From Nematopogon swammerdamellus (lineage: Eukaryota > Arthropoda > Insecta > Lepidoptera > Adelidae), in NCBI GenBank assembly GCA_946902875.1, contig OX336343.1, forward strand, positions 8,731,754-8,795,753: a DNA stretch of 64,000 bases. Direction: 5' to 3'. This document shows, piece by piece, positions 1 through 11,691 of the stretch (position 1 is its first letter; every line of letters begins with the position of its first letter). The position numbers and the translations under genes were made by a program. The notes beneath the pieces are model-generated. The model was not told the origin of the DNA and did not search any database. It saw only the letters and a list, made by a program, of their open reading frames with translations.

Positions 1-56
1 ATTGTGTTTACGAGTAGAACCGAGAACCACTAGTATATGTGTGTCTATAGACATAC

Positions 57-140
57 TGTACCACACAAATTCATACAAATTAGGTAAGAGGCGAACTTAA
101 CGCCACAAGGCATTCTATTATAGCTAACCGATGTGATGTG
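57..140 (-). repeat. LINE 3' UTR-like fragment
   Basis: The segment with ACAAATTAGG, a GGCGA(A/G)CTTAA motif and then CTAACC matches 5,362-5,450 of this window in the same order. Read on the minus strand, the second copy ends in a TTAAATAAAGAATA polyadenylation-like tail, as expected for a LINE 3' end. The LINE family is not identified. Confidence 0.45.
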
Positions 141-471
141 GGAGTACGTAGTACATGCAGGAAAACAAGAATACTTTGTCGCAATCATGGATATTAAAAG
201 ATTCTTAATGTTTTTCTTAAATACACTTCATAGACACAGAATAGAAGTGCTGCTTGATTGAAATTTATGACAAAATATCGCTCGATTAAATAACGACTAC
301 CTACAATAGATAATGGTGACCATTGTTTATTTCATTGAGCTTTCGGTATTCAAAACTGAATAATGCATCGCGCTCATTATATGTACTTACCTATTTTATT
401 AGTTTTCTTAATAAAGTAGGTACCTATCAGTAGATCTCTCAGATATAAGCCTAGTACACGAACTAGTACCT

Positions 472-680
472 TTTTTTTATGGAAACTGACACGGTTGGCT
501 ACATCACCTACAACATCCGTGATGTCAGCCCATAACACCGGGTGAACTTGGTGCCACGTCAGCGCTTCCCTTCGGTCGTGCCGGCTACACTGAACTGGAC
601 GGAAAACACAAACTATTTACATAGCCGTTTTGACCGACCTTTCATTCAGTGCGGTGGTACCAACCCGGTAGGTACCTACA
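472..680 (-). mobile_element. SINE, 5'-truncated copy
   Basis: Minus-strand copy of the SINE described at 22,087-22,470. The A-tail appears here as a T-run at 472-479, followed by the conserved tail (GGAAACTGACACGGTTGGC) and body, ending near the ACCAACCCGG motif. The tRNA/5S-like head is missing. The apparent ORF at 542-760 lies mostly inside this SINE and is not a gene. Confidence 0.8.
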
Positions 681-689
681 TTAGATTAA

Positions 690-2690
690 AATATAATCGT
701 TTATGTGGACATATAGAGAGTAAAGAAACGCACATTCGTAACGACAGTGATGATGACTGATGATGAATGACTCAACATGACAAATCGTTCTAGACTCGAT
801 AAAAATGTTAACACTCAGACTCGATAAAAATATTAACACTCCCGCAACCCGCCAAAACATCGTAGTCGAAAAAAAATACGTGAGTCAATAATGCGAGATC
901 AGAAGAGCCTATAAGCCTGAGAGTTTGTAATGCGTGTCACGGACGCGCGAGAGTCACCCACCCACCGCCAATACCGACTAGCCGACTAGCAACCAACCGT
1001 CACCACTCCACACGCAGCTGTGCTGTGCGCGGCGGAGTTCCCATCCGACGCGACAACGCATTTCCGCTCCAACAAAAAGTTGATTATGTATGACAGGAAA
1101 CAAAGCGAAAGATACATACGTCATCGCATTTATCAGAGGACAATGCGCATTCGACATGATACTGAAGAATTTCAACGAAATTATTAAAAATCATTCATTA
1201 AAAAAACTTGTACAAATTGAAACCAGGGTCACTTAACTCTACATAATGAAACGTTTCAAAAAACAAGAAGACACTGGCCACAAGCCTACAAACAAACTGT
1301 TTCCTAAACTCTCGGCGTTTGGTAACTATATCTCATCTGTGGTTTGGTGTAAAAAACAGAACGTCGAAATTCTAGCTGAAATATCTTTAGCGGATTCAAA
1401 GTTGTTCAAACGTTCAAAAGTTGTCGTAAACGTCTTCGGTTGAGTAATGTGGTTAAATTGTTGCTCGTTGCTAACAGGGCAGCTTGCGGCGCGTCTGTTC
1501 TGCCGTTCTGGGCGTGCGTGCGTGCGTGCGTAGTGTACCTACTCTGAGCGCTCGTAAACCAGTCAACTAAATTCGACGACTCCACTCGCAGATTCCTCTA
1601 TTTCCGTGGAGCGGTGCGGTTCGCAGGCAAATGTCAACACATGCGTTCCCACATCATCTAAGCATCGTCTCTACTTTAATGTCTTCTGTCTGACCATTTT
1701 AGGCCATTTCGCCTGTGTCGTACTGCAGCGTAAATTGAACGGTCACACTCACAGAATCATCTGACCGCATCTGATCTGACTAAGTCCGATTGCGGGAAGG
1801 AGGATTATCCTCTAATTCAGCCAATTTTACCTCGCGGAATCGTACAATATCTTCACCTAAAGTTTGACGCCTTTACGGAAATATAGAGGAATTTATTAAT
1901 TCGCAGTGGCGGCGGCGTGCCGTGCCACCGCGATTATGAATGAAAGTTAAAAAAAATGCTTAGTTCTATCCTTAGAGGAAAAAAGCTAGCTAGCCGCAAA
2001 GCGTGCGCGTCACATCGATGGCGCGTCATAGCTCGATGGATGGGGTACTCCGCGCTATATACGCTAGTTTATTCCCTCCACAGTTCTACATCAAAGCGGC
2101 ACACTTTCTTCGCGTCATCTGAAAATTGTTGATCTGGTCCGTGAAGTTCGTCTCGCCTGGTCGACTTGAAGCGATAACTTTATTCTATTGATTTATCAGA
2201 AAATATGTAAGGTAACATACGACCTACCACTACGACCGAACGAAGGCAACGTCAAGTGACAGACGACTAGCAAGAGAGCGCACAAGCAAGTCCAGCAACA
2301 TCCGTCGCACAGCAGGTCAGTACTGACGATGATGTCAAGCTTCCAATTGTCGACATGTTGCGTGCTGTCTTACTGAAAGTGTGCGACATTATATACCTAA
2401 ATACAACATTACCAACGCCTGCGCATTTCCGACCGCGTCCACCCGCGCCCACGGCAGAGCTGATGTCACCACGGACGGCCCGCGGTAATTCGCCGGGAGA
2501 TGCTGGATGCTGCGGATTTCATCAATTCGCACTGAATATTAGATTAGCTGTACCTACATTTACGGCCGCTATTTGTAACTACGTTCGTTCAGTCATTCAA
2601 GATACGTCTTCGATGATGCTGGACGTGTCCGTCTTAGCAAAGTAATATCAACGGTAACAATGTTCCAGAATCATACTTTCTATCGCAGTT
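690..2690. other. unannotated stretch, no gene recognised
   Basis: About 2 kb without a recognisable gene or repeat. It has a (GCGT)n-like run near 1,514-1,530 and moderately CpG-rich pieces near 950-1,070 and 1,900-2,060. The short open frames here lack domains, start context or splice structure that I can support. Confidence 0.5.
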
Positions 2691-2693
2691 CAC

Positions 2694-2868
2694 ATACATA
2701 CCACACGCTGTATCGCAGAGTAGTCGGTGTTGCGCTGCAAGTACTCTTGTAAATTACAGCACAACACCGACCACCACATTTAGCAAAGTATTAGGACAAG
2801 ATAACTATCAAGCAGCAAGTAAGGCACGAAGGCCCACCTGCTGCATGACTCGGTGGAAGGTAGGACTG
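2694..2868 (-). repeat. dispersed repeat A (TATG-tailed), partial
   Basis: Minus-strand partial copy of the repeat best seen at 42,760-43,086. Shared landmarks are the CATACATACCACACGCT end, ACAGCACAACACCGACCACC, TTTAGCAAAGTATT and CTGCTGCATGACTCGGTGGA. The short tetranucleotide tail and scattered copies suggest a retroposed element. Its class is not identified. Confidence 0.6.
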
Positions 2869-3499
2869 CAGTTCACGTTTGACAAAAGAACTGCGTCTTC
2901 AAACTGACACTTTCTTAAAGCATCGCGTCGCGAGTAGCTAAGCTCTATTCCGCAAGACGTGGCTCCTTCGAGCGCAGCGGGGAGGTACCACCTACCTACC
3001 TACACGTGTACTCGTTGTAGACAACAGCGGTACCGTTGCATGAAGGAGGCTTCGCGGCGCGGCCCGCGGCCCACGCGGGGCAATGAACGTCGACCGACAC
3101 GAACACAGCCTTCTTCTCTGTCTATACACAACAACCTACCGCTCCAAAACAGTGTGCGACAGTACAACGACGTGACCCGCAGCCCGTCCGATGACCGATA
3201 CTTCGAAGATAAAAATATTCCTTATCAAGTTATCATACGTTACATACAACGCTGGTGTATGCAAATAATAGTCAATATCGCCTCTAACGTGTGCTTGATA
3301 TTTGTATATTTTCTTTAATAGATTTTAAACTTTTAAATTTTAAAAATTAAAAAATATATTTATATTCCTTAGAACACGCCCTTTTCATTGGTGCACTTAG
3401 AAAAAAATTGTCCCCCGAATTCGAAATTCGCTCATTTACGCTATTATATTATGTCCGCGATTGGGTCATCCATCATATGTACCAAATTTCAACTTTTTT

Positions 3500-3607
3500 C
3501 GTCCTGTACATTCGGAGAAAATAAGCTGTGGTAGACGAACAGACAGACACAAGAGTGATCCTGTAAGGGTTCCGTATTTTTTCTTCTTTTGAGGTACGGA
3601 ACCCTAA
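3500..3607. repeat. fragment of dispersed repeat B
   Basis: Contains ACAGACAGACAC, a GGGTTCCGTA motif and GAGGTACGGAACCCTAAAA, matching 39,238-39,328. These are the end sequences of the repeat family best preserved at 49,346-49,632. Confidence 0.55.
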
Positions 3608-3619
3608 AAATCAGCTCGC

Positions 3620-5345
3620 ACAGAACGAAACCGCAACGACGTGTTTCATCCACGACGGACTCGCTCACCACGAGATTTCACGATCTCAAGAGACCCTCCG
3701 GGGTGCCCGCCGGTGCAAACGCGCCGCCCATCCAGTCCTCGTCGCTCCACTCTACATTCGGCAGGTCTGGTGTGGTCGCCTCCAGTTCCCGGACGCCTCA
3801 TTTTGGTTTAACATACCATTTGCCCGCGGCTTCGCTTCGCGTGTTCAGGGGTTTACCTTTTTGCTCAGAGCTTAGGCCGCCGATGACGTAGCGTTACGAT
3901 TTCATTGATGAGAAGTGACAGAATGTAATAGTGAAAACCGTATGTAAATCGATCATTTCGTTCTCGAGTTATAAGACATATTTTTACGTACGGTACACGG
4001 TCGGTCGCCCCTAGAAACTTCGGTTTATTTATTAGTATTAATATAGGATTAATGTTCGTGTGGGTGTTGAAACATTTCATTAATTTGTAATGATAATGAA
4101 TACTAAGCAGCACTACAAGTTCTTTATCGAAACGTTCTGATTCACTACCGAGAAGTGTATCGTTCTCTATCTTTCTCCGCTTATCGCTAGTTACTTTGGC
4201 TAGTTACATATGTAGTTTCTCAATGCTTTGTCCTACGTCCACATTGTCTGCGTTTATTGCTCTCCAAATCGTGGATCAATAAATATTGGTAACGCGTTTT
4301 TGCTGAGTTCACACGCCCGCGTCGAGAGCGGTCCCGCATTATTCCAAAGATAATCCCTTGTATTTTCCTTTGTCCCTAGTCCCTATTTGAATCCCGACTT
4401 TTCTGGTGTGAGTACGAAGTTGACTTAGGCATTATCGGTTTGGTCGGAGAGAGCACTTTTTTGTGGCTGTCATGTTATTGGTGGAGTTCGATCGCTTTTT
4501 TGAAGATATGCGTGTGTGCGGTGATGGAGAAGGGCACGAACACGAGAGATAAGAGGTTTATCGAGCGGCGGCGGCCGGTACTGGCACACCTATGTCGAGT
4601 GTCGGCTGAGTTCTGTATCTAATCATTCATGGCTAGTGGAGATAATCCTCTACCTACGCACCGCGATTCAATATAATTTTTCCTATAATGTTTTATATTT
4701 ATTACGCGTGCAGTGCAAAGGATATCTCTCGGGTTTATATTCAACTAGATGGGTTTATATTCAAACTCTTGAACCGAATACACTAGCACTCATTAAAATT
4801 CAGTCTGCAAGTAATAAATATTAGCCGAGGGTGCTCTAGCGTTTAATGCCCAAATTACACGACGGGTCACGATCATAAAAATTATGTACACGTAAAAATA
4901 TGCAAATACAAGTATATCATCCCCCTGGCGCGAGCAATCGTAAAATTCCCCATAACCCCCCGGCCTTGGTAGATGAAATTGCCCGCGTGTACTAACTAAT
5001 GTACTGCCGGCTATACGTAAGAGTCGGGATACTGCCGCGGGATTTACTCACATCAAACTGATATTGCTTTCGTTCGGTCGTAACTCTTCTCAGAAGGGAT
5101 GAGAGCGCATCGTGTCTTCATAGTTCTTAGCCAGCATCGATATGCCTCTACTGGCCTCTACTCACTGACACGCTCATAGCAACAATATCAGCTTAGAAAT
5201 ATGTAATCAAATCAGGCGTAATCAGTGGTGTTCCCGCTAACGTTTGTTACAAATAAAAAAAATGTGATAATTTAAATCGAACCACTGTCCGTCGAGAGCG
5301 TTTCTTCAAGATCCTCGTCGAAACCTGCTAGCTGCTAGTAGCACT
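3620..5345. other. unannotated stretch, no gene recognised
   Basis: No supported gene or repeat. There is a short phrase CCCGCGGCTTCGCTTCGCG near 3,824-3,842, of a kind common at the ends of lepidopteran repeats (compare 14,607 and 51,350). The rest is AT-rich unique-looking sequence with no ORF that resembles a known protein. Confidence 0.4.
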
Positions 5346-5349
5346 GAAA

Positions 5350-5460
5350 GTATATATTCTTTATTTAACACCAATTTATACAAATTAGGCACAATAGGCG
5401 AGCTTAATGACGTGAGTCATTATATTCTAACTAACCTTTGGGATATGGGAAGTATGCAAC
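5350..5460 (-). repeat. LINE 3' UTR-like fragment with polyadenylation-like tail
   Basis: Related to 57-140. On the minus strand the sequence runs through the CTCGCCTATTGTGCC and TAATTTGTATAAATTGG motifs into TGTTAAATAAAGAATATAT, which looks like the 3' end of a LINE. No coding part was recognised next to it. Confidence 0.45.
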
Positions 5461-5469
5461 ATTTGCCAA

Positions 5470-6680
5470 TTGGAATAATATTGCATAACAAACACGATAT
5501 GAAAAGTTCAAAAATCTGTCCAGCCTGAATCCTGAATCTCTAGCGCAGCAGCGCGTCCTGTCCTCCAGAGTGCAGGACAGGACCACTGCACCACCACATG
5601 GGCTGCACGGCAGGTAGTCTATGTACGGCTTCATCGTATGCAGCCTGTACATCTGATATTAGCAACGGCGACAACCGACGACGGGTTAACATAATGCCCA
5701 CTGTTCCGGCTTCACTCCCTTCTGTCGGCGGACAGTATCACGGCACGGCCGCTAATCGTACTCCATACAAAAGATAATAAGAGGATTGTTTACGTACGAC
5801 TAGACAAGACACAGATGACAGATATGTAGAAATATTAACGTAAACAACATTTGTCTGTACAAGAAATGTACCATATCCAAAACTAAGAAGTAAACAAATT
5901 AACTATGAAGGAAGACTGTCGTCGTCGACCAAACTGTGTGGAAGCAGATTATTTCTGGCAGAACAGTGGTATTATGTGGTAATATCGTATTCAATCGTAA
6001 GGTGGGGCAACAGATATGGTATTTTATGTCAATGTCTGGTCTAACAGAGCAAGGCTATCGAAATATGTCCTGCCTACAATACAAGATAACAGAGAGATAA
6101 CGCCTTTCGGACAAGCTCGACAGATTGTGATGATAGCACTACACGATGTAATTCATTTCGTCAAAATACTCATTGCACTACCATCACTCGCTTGACGACG
6201 GAGAAGTAGGTAAATAGGACAATATTTATAGTTCCTTCCATCTTCTACCGGATTTTCCATTCGAATATAAAATGTTCTTTCCCAAGTCATCCATGACTTC
6301 GGTAGTGGTATTCAGTTCTTCTCTACCACTAGCAATCGCAAGAGTTTTTGTCAATAAGTATGTCTGTTTAGGCTTTTACCGCTAAGTCGCTCGCTGGTAA
6401 TCAAGTGGGACGAGCCAAATGGATACCTGTGTCCCGTTAGATAAAGTACCTAACTACGCAGTCGAAGGTCAATCGTGCTCTGTCAGTCACTAACGCGTGA
6501 GTTCGGGCCTGCCTGAGGCCCAACTTTGTATCTACAGCATAATAATACGTTTAACACTTAAGTGGGCGCATGGGGTCATCGCAACTCTGAAGCAAAAAAA
6601 ATACGTGTTTATATCGTACGCAGCGCGCCCGCATTTTTGCTAACTTCTTGATTAAATTTTTGCTAACTTCTTCTTTTATG
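5470..6680. other. unannotated stretch, no gene recognised
   Basis: Roughly 1.2 kb of unique-looking, AT-rich DNA. No ORF, RNA gene or repeat could be supported. Confidence 0.4.
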
Positions 6681-6685
6681 CGGCT

Positions 6686-6808
6686 AGGTGGACAGACGAC
6701 CTAAACAAGGTAGCCGGGAGTGGATGGATGCGAAGAGCAGAAGACCGCGTGTGGTGGCGTGCCTTGGGAGAGATCTATGTCCAGCAGTGGACCAATACGG
6801 GATGTTGA
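6686..6808 (+). pseudogene. RTE-type LINE, C-terminal fragment
   Basis: Forty codons ending in a stop read RWTDDLNKVAGSGWMRRAED then a RALGEIYVQQWTNTGC ending. This is the C-terminal end typical of lepidopteran RTE-type endonuclease/reverse transcriptases, which finish in a YVQQW motif. The same motif ends the fragment at 21,502-21,660. Only the tail of the protein is present, so this is a 5'-truncated dead copy. Confidence 0.75.
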
Positions 6809-7058
6809 TTGTTTTATTTATTGCACTGAATGCTCAAAAGATGAGTCAACAGATCCCTCAATTTTTGAAGTCAAAACTTCTTTAGCGGCGCTTGGCCTTT
6901 TTGGACTTTTTAGGTGGGTAAAAAATGTTAAACTCGCGACAGATCTCGAAAAGCGACAGATTTATTTTTATTATTTAAAATGTAACCTTAAGTCATTGCA
7001 TTAAGGGTTAAGTTACAAAAAATACTATTAACACTGCCTTCTATCGAGCGAGTATATA

Positions 7059-7177
7059 TATCAACTAGATGGCGGTACGTACGGTTATAAATAGCAAATT
7101 TTTATGTAATATGGCACGGGATCAATTCAAATAATTTTTATTATATCAACTAGATGGCGGTACGTACGGTTATAAAT
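7059..7177 (+). repeat. 36-bp direct repeat, two copies
   Basis: The motif TATATCAACTAGATGGCGGT, continuing into ACGTACGGTTATAAAT, occurs at about 7,059-7,093 and again at 7,142-7,177, an 83-bp offset. It lies just upstream of the tRNA-like sequence. It may be a small tandem duplication. Confidence 0.7.
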
Positions 7178-7221
7178 TCGCCCGGAGCGAACCAACAGAA
7201 GCCGATATTCGTTTGCTCGTT

Positions 7222-7300
7222 TATGTAATTTGTTAGCTCAGTGGTAAGCGTGTAGGGTTGTATTTTTTGACCATGGGTTCGAGTCCCACAAATTTTTTTT
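7222..7300 (+). tRNA. tRNA-like sequence or SINE head, degenerate
   Basis: Contains a near-perfect RNA polymerase III A box (TTAGCTCAGTGGTAAG) and B box (GGTTCGAGTCC) with correct spacing, then a run of eight T that could end transcription. The flanks AATTTGT and ACAAATT can pair over 7 bp. The anticodon arm pairs only through wobbles (TAGGG against TTTTG), and the D arm is imperfect. This looks like a decayed tRNA gene or tRNA-derived SINE head, not a functional tRNA. If read as a tRNA, the anticodon position would be GTA, which I would not trust. Confidence 0.55.
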
Positions 7301-7627
7301 AGTTTTTTTTAAGCAATGTTACGGTGTTTAGTTTTTTTTATAACCACCTAAGAATTATTTTCGGAAATACAAAAAGTTTTCACTTCTGCCGGCACTCCCG
7401 GAGTGCAACTGTGGTTTTTTTTATTATACTAATCTCAGCCGAAATTTTAATACTCAAAAAAGTGTGGCACCTCTCAGGCCGGCATGGCACCCGCATTTGA
7501 TCGAATGTCTATGGGCGTCGTTAGACACCATGGCACAAAATGCCATGCTTTCTATAAAATAAAAATGTTTTGTTGATCTGTTATAAACTTATAAGCGGGG
7601 ATAGGAATAGGTTTCTTTTTTATTAGG

Positions 7628-8008
7628 GTTCCGTATCAGGTACTGGACCCTATTACTAAGCCTACGCCGTCTGTCTGTCTGTCTGTCTGTCCGTCCGTCC
7701 ATCTGTCCGAGGGCTGTATCTCTTGAACCGTAATAGGTAGCCCGTTGAAATTTTCACAAAAAATGTGTTATTATGGCCGATATAAAAACAAATAATAAAA
7801 ATAAGACAAAGTAAAACATTCACGGGGTTCCCATAGAAGAAACCAAAAAGTGTAGGCGCGCGCGCCATCTACCGAATAGATTATGAAGCATGACATTAAC
7901 TAATATGAAGCATTTCATAACACGCCATCTAGATGGCGTGAGTAGCGCTGGCCGTGACATGGCGATACGGGACCCTCGGTGCGCAAGTTCGACTCGCACT
8001 TGGCCGGT
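7628..8008 (-). mobile_element. dispersed repeat B, near-complete minus-strand copy
   Basis: Begins with AGGGTTCCGTATCAGG and a (CTGT)n run at 7,667-7,690 and ends with GAGTTCGACTCGC-type sequence and ACTTGGCCGGTTTTTTA, the mirror of the GGCCAAGTGCGAGTCGG end of the plus copies. It carries an extra internal segment with the small palindrome CGCCATCTAGATGGCG (also at 42,472). Near its right end are polIII-like boxes, TGGCGTGAGTAGCGC and GTTCGACTCGC, followed by a T-run. The short minus-strand ORF here is non-coding. Confidence 0.65.
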
Positions 8009-8009
8009 T

Positions 8010-8113
8010 TTTTATGGAAACTGACACGGTTGGCTACATCACCTACAACATCCGTGATGTCAGCCCATTACACCGGGTGAACTATAGGTGCCATGTCAGT
8101 GCTTCCCTTCATT
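8010..8113 (-). mobile_element. SINE tail fragment
   Basis: T-run (A-tail on the minus strand) followed by GGAAACTGACACGGTTGGC and the conserved body to GTGCCATGTCAGTGCTTCCC. Head and most of the body are missing. It directly abuts repeat B, suggesting one inserted at the T-rich end of the other. Confidence 0.75.
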
Positions 8114-8399
8114 TCATAATAAAATAGGTAGAGTATAAATACGTATGTTGGCGAGAAGGCAGTGGTTAAATAAAACCAACTCTTTCGGGAATTCCGCAAT
8201 TTGAAAAATATTTCCTGGCAGTGATATAGTTAGTAACTTTTGACACTTGCAACATGCTGTAATGTATGAATACCTTATTAAAAATACCAAAAATCAAAAT
8301 CACTTCCATACCCATATTTTTTTTCAACCACTCCATGTTATGTCTTCTCGCGAAAATGAGGTATTTATACTCTACCTATTCCGATCCCTGGTTATAAGA

Positions 8400-8524
8400 G
8401 TAAGGACAAAGGAGAGTTTATTACAATCAAGCATTTAATGAAATTGTATTGTATGAATTTGTTGTGTGTGCGATGGGACAAGTGCCTGAAAAAAATAAAC
8501 GATTTGATTTGATTTGATTTGATT
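8400..8524 (+). repeat. LINE 3' end with (GATTT)n tail
   Basis: AAAAAAATAAACGATTTGA with further GATTT repeats is a characteristic non-LTR retrotransposon tail. The preceding 100 bp is presumably its 3' UTR. No coding part is seen. Confidence 0.5.
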
Positions 8525-8529
8525 AACAT

Positions 8530-10050
8530 ATATCGGCCCAAAATGGCGCTTAATATTTGTTTGAATCCATTATACATTTACCAAGTTTATTTGAGGTCAT
8601 CAGAGACCCCATGCAACTACTTGTGTGATTTTGCTCTACGCGCCTACTTAAGGGTTAATTCGCGGCACAATAGCAAAGATAAAGATAGTCGAAAACTGGA
8701 TGGTTTTCATGTGACTAGTTTGGCTGGCAGCGGAGAAGCAAACTATACTAAGCAGGTAACTGTATGGCCGGCCACAATAGACGCTGGACTAGACGAGGCT
8801 CAATTCACACTATCTATGTACCTCTCTCTACTCTACACAGCTCAAAACGATTGTGCGAATACTTGGTAGGTACCTCTCGTAGTACTCGTACACACCACGT
8901 CAAGAACATTGAACCGGGTGCCGTGTCGTTGTCGCGCGTCGGTCGGACGGAAGAGGTATAATGTGATAAGGCGTTTTTTGTGACTCATGTTAATATCGTT
9001 GGAAAATGTAATTGCAACAGTTTATCCATAGTGTTCTTTCCGGAATCAGATAATATTAAACCTTGTCAAAACGCGTCACAAGTTAGCTGGAAAAAGCGAG
9101 TTATCCATCCTTACTTTTACGTGTAACTAAATGTTAATTTTTTTCTTTTAACAGTACTTCTTGAATAAAGAGCATTTTACTTTTTTATTGATAGTTTGAC
9201 CATCTCTATTAGGTACAATATAATACGAGATTAGGTCTAAGCTAATTCATTGGAATTATAACTACAGCGATCATGTCATTAAAGATAATCAGGTGTCAGG
9301 TAGGTACCGGTTCCACTTCTCGTCAGGTGCCACCATAACAGTAATTTGATACGTTAGGATTTCGGAATTTGTACACCGATGAATCGGTACGCAATAGGTA
9401 AGTGAAAGGGATTAGTGCAGAAAAACGTAGGAAATAAATTAAGGGCAGATAGAGTCACTTAAGAAGTTTTGCTTCAAAATCTTAAACTGAGTACCAATGA
9501 TATTAGATATAATATGTTTAAAATTGGTAGATGTGTTGTCCGAGTTCCGAAAGTGGCACTTTAAAACCAGGGCAAATGCCCCGCCTGAACATGTACTCGT
9601 CTCTTTTTTGCTATGAACTCAACAACAGGCATGCCCTCCTACATACTTCCTCTTGTAATATTCACGCCCAATTTATTCACACACGCCCAAGTTCGTGCCA
9701 TTTGTAAACACCGAATGTCGTGTAGTCAACGTATCAACTAATTCATTGCTACGTATTAAATCCTTCACTATAAATCGCTCGACCTTGCCCAGTGTTCCCG
9801 CAGGAGCAGCAGCTCAAGCACGTGACGTTACGCGATGGCGGCAACATTACACTATAATATAACAAATGATGTAAAATTACACGATTGAGCAGGACGGAGG
9901 AGGGGCGGCGCGGAGTGGAGATGGTGACGTAATGCTAGTCACGCTCTATGTTGCCGCTGCTCCCGATGTGCTGCACGCATCGCTTTGCGTGCGTTTTGTC
10001 AAAGCTGACTACAGGTTGACAAACATTGGTTAACTAACTACCTTGTTCCT
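8530..10050. other. unannotated stretch, no gene recognised
   Basis: AT-rich sequence without a supported gene. Open frames around 8,519-8,961 show no recognisable domain. Confidence 0.4.
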
Positions 10051-10059
10051 GTCGGACCG

Positions 10060-10125
10060 AAGCATGTAGGTAGGTGCCATGCCAGTGCTTTCGTTTAGTC
10101 CTGCACAGAACTGGACGCAAAACAC
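10060..10125 (-). mobile_element. diverged SINE fragment (possible)
   Basis: GGTAGGTGCCATGCCAGTGC followed by ACTGGACGCAAAACACGGAC resembles the SINE body (GGTGCCATGTCAGTGC and ACTGGACGGAAAACAC) with many changes. Confidence 0.4.
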
Positions 10126-10796
10126 GGACGACATACATTTGATGCCCACATTTCATAGATACCAAATTCCTGTCCACCTTTGTGAAACGGAAAATCTTGA
10201 ATGAATTAAGCGTAAAGAAAATAATCGAATCCTCCTTCGGCTGGGTTCTTCTGATCACAATATTGTGTTTGAACATAGGGTGACAGACATCCATGACATC
10301 ATTCATGGAGTCACACAGCAATACTTTCTTCAATGTAATAATTCTTCGTAATCAATTTAATCGAAACATAAACAGTGTTCAGCACGCTTACAATCTGCAT
10401 CTTACTGGTCCCAAATAAACAAACGCACGTCGGGTCAGATAAAGCACATCCGCTTATAGCTGTCGTATCAATGGATGAATGAATAAGTAATATTTTGAAA
10501 AAACTACAGTAGGTACTAAAATTCATTTCAAAAGAACAATGGGTCTTTGTTTTTCACATAAAATTCGGACGTTGGTATCTGAGGTCAAACTACAATTTGA
10601 ATTTATAGTTCCATAAGGGTGATTTGAGATTGTCTATAAATGTCATATTTAGAATATGTTTATTACACACAGTCACAAAAGCTATATACTAAAATGATGC
10701 TAGGCAAAAAATAACTATTAAGCTAGGTTAAAATAATGAGCACATAATGCTTTATCAGCGCCCTAAATTAATCAGAATCACCGAATTCAACACAAT

Positions 10797-10864
10797 AAAT
10801 AAACCAAAGAGTTTGTATTACGTCGCTGCGCTCAGCGACGTAATATAAACTCTTTGAAATAAAC
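10797..10864. mobile_element. 52-bp palindromic micro-MITE (hAT type) with 8-bp target duplication
   Basis: Element 10,805-10,856 is almost entirely two inverted arms beginning CAAAGAGTTTGTATTACGTC, meeting at a 2-bp centre, with one arm mismatch. It is flanked on both sides by the identical 8-bp sequence AAATAAAC (10,797-10,804 and 10,857-10,864). An 8-bp duplication is the hAT signature. A second copy at 37,429-37,478 has a different 8-bp duplication, so the palindrome itself is what moved. Confidence 0.9.
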
Positions 10865-10869
10865 TAAGA

Positions 10870-11690
10870 CTAAGCTGAGACTAAGATGCCTCAGATACTG
10901 TTATATTATGTAAGTTCCAGCGCATAGGAAACGTACATATGAAGATGACGACATCAATCAAATCTAGTGTAAGTAGTGCCTGAGAACATTCATTGGCACA
11001 GGGCAAAACCAATTGACACTCATTAGTGTGGCCAGACATCAAAACCTCAATCATATTGCTCAAGGAAGCGCTATCATTGAGCTTCGTTTCGAGTGTAGAG
11101 TCATGGTACACTATACTGTTTAACCTTCATATTAGCTATAAAATAAAAATATAGACTACTAGGTAGCCACATGAAGAGTAACGGAATGCTCTTGGCTAGC
11201 GAATGAGAACAAAATTCAAGTTTTATCTAAAGCTTCGAACCGCACTAGCATTATTAAAAACCAAAACTCTATCTCATGTGTGAGTGATATAGAATAGAAA
11301 TCCAAATCTACATAGTTTCACTAGTTGAACCTCAGATTGAAACGCTGAACGTCTAGACCTCCAACATGGAGCTAACGATTGTAGCAGAGGGCTGTGTCTG
11401 TGTGCGTATGAGGGAGTTCGTTGTATGTGTACGTGTGATAGAGATGGACCAACAAAGCCTAGCTCGGTCGTTGCGCACACGGACAGCGCGCGTCGAGTCG
11501 GAGTCGGAGGCGACGACGACGCCGACGCGTTGGCCGCGGGCAGGGGACCGGTTAGATCCGACAAGGCTCGGCATCACGCTCGCTTCGTCGACATCGCGAA
11601 CGCTTTCACTTGCTGGCATTGGAACGTCTCCACGTCCCGTCGTCGTCGGATGTAAGCCAGATGTTAAGATGGAGAGGATGTGCGCTAGTC
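10870..11690. other. unannotated stretch with a CpG-rich block
   Basis: No gene supported. Positions about 11,440-11,650 are CpG-rich with overlapping open frames on both strands, which is expected for GC-rich low-complexity DNA. A good donor-like GTAAGC occurs near 11,652, so a non-coding exon or promoter cannot be excluded. Confidence 0.35.
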
Positions 11691-11691
11691 A

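Noticed and set aside
2959..3318. 119-codon ORF, cysteine- and arginine-rich start
   Set aside because: No recognisable zinc-finger spacing or homologue; the first half is CpG-rich low-complexity and the second half AT-rich.
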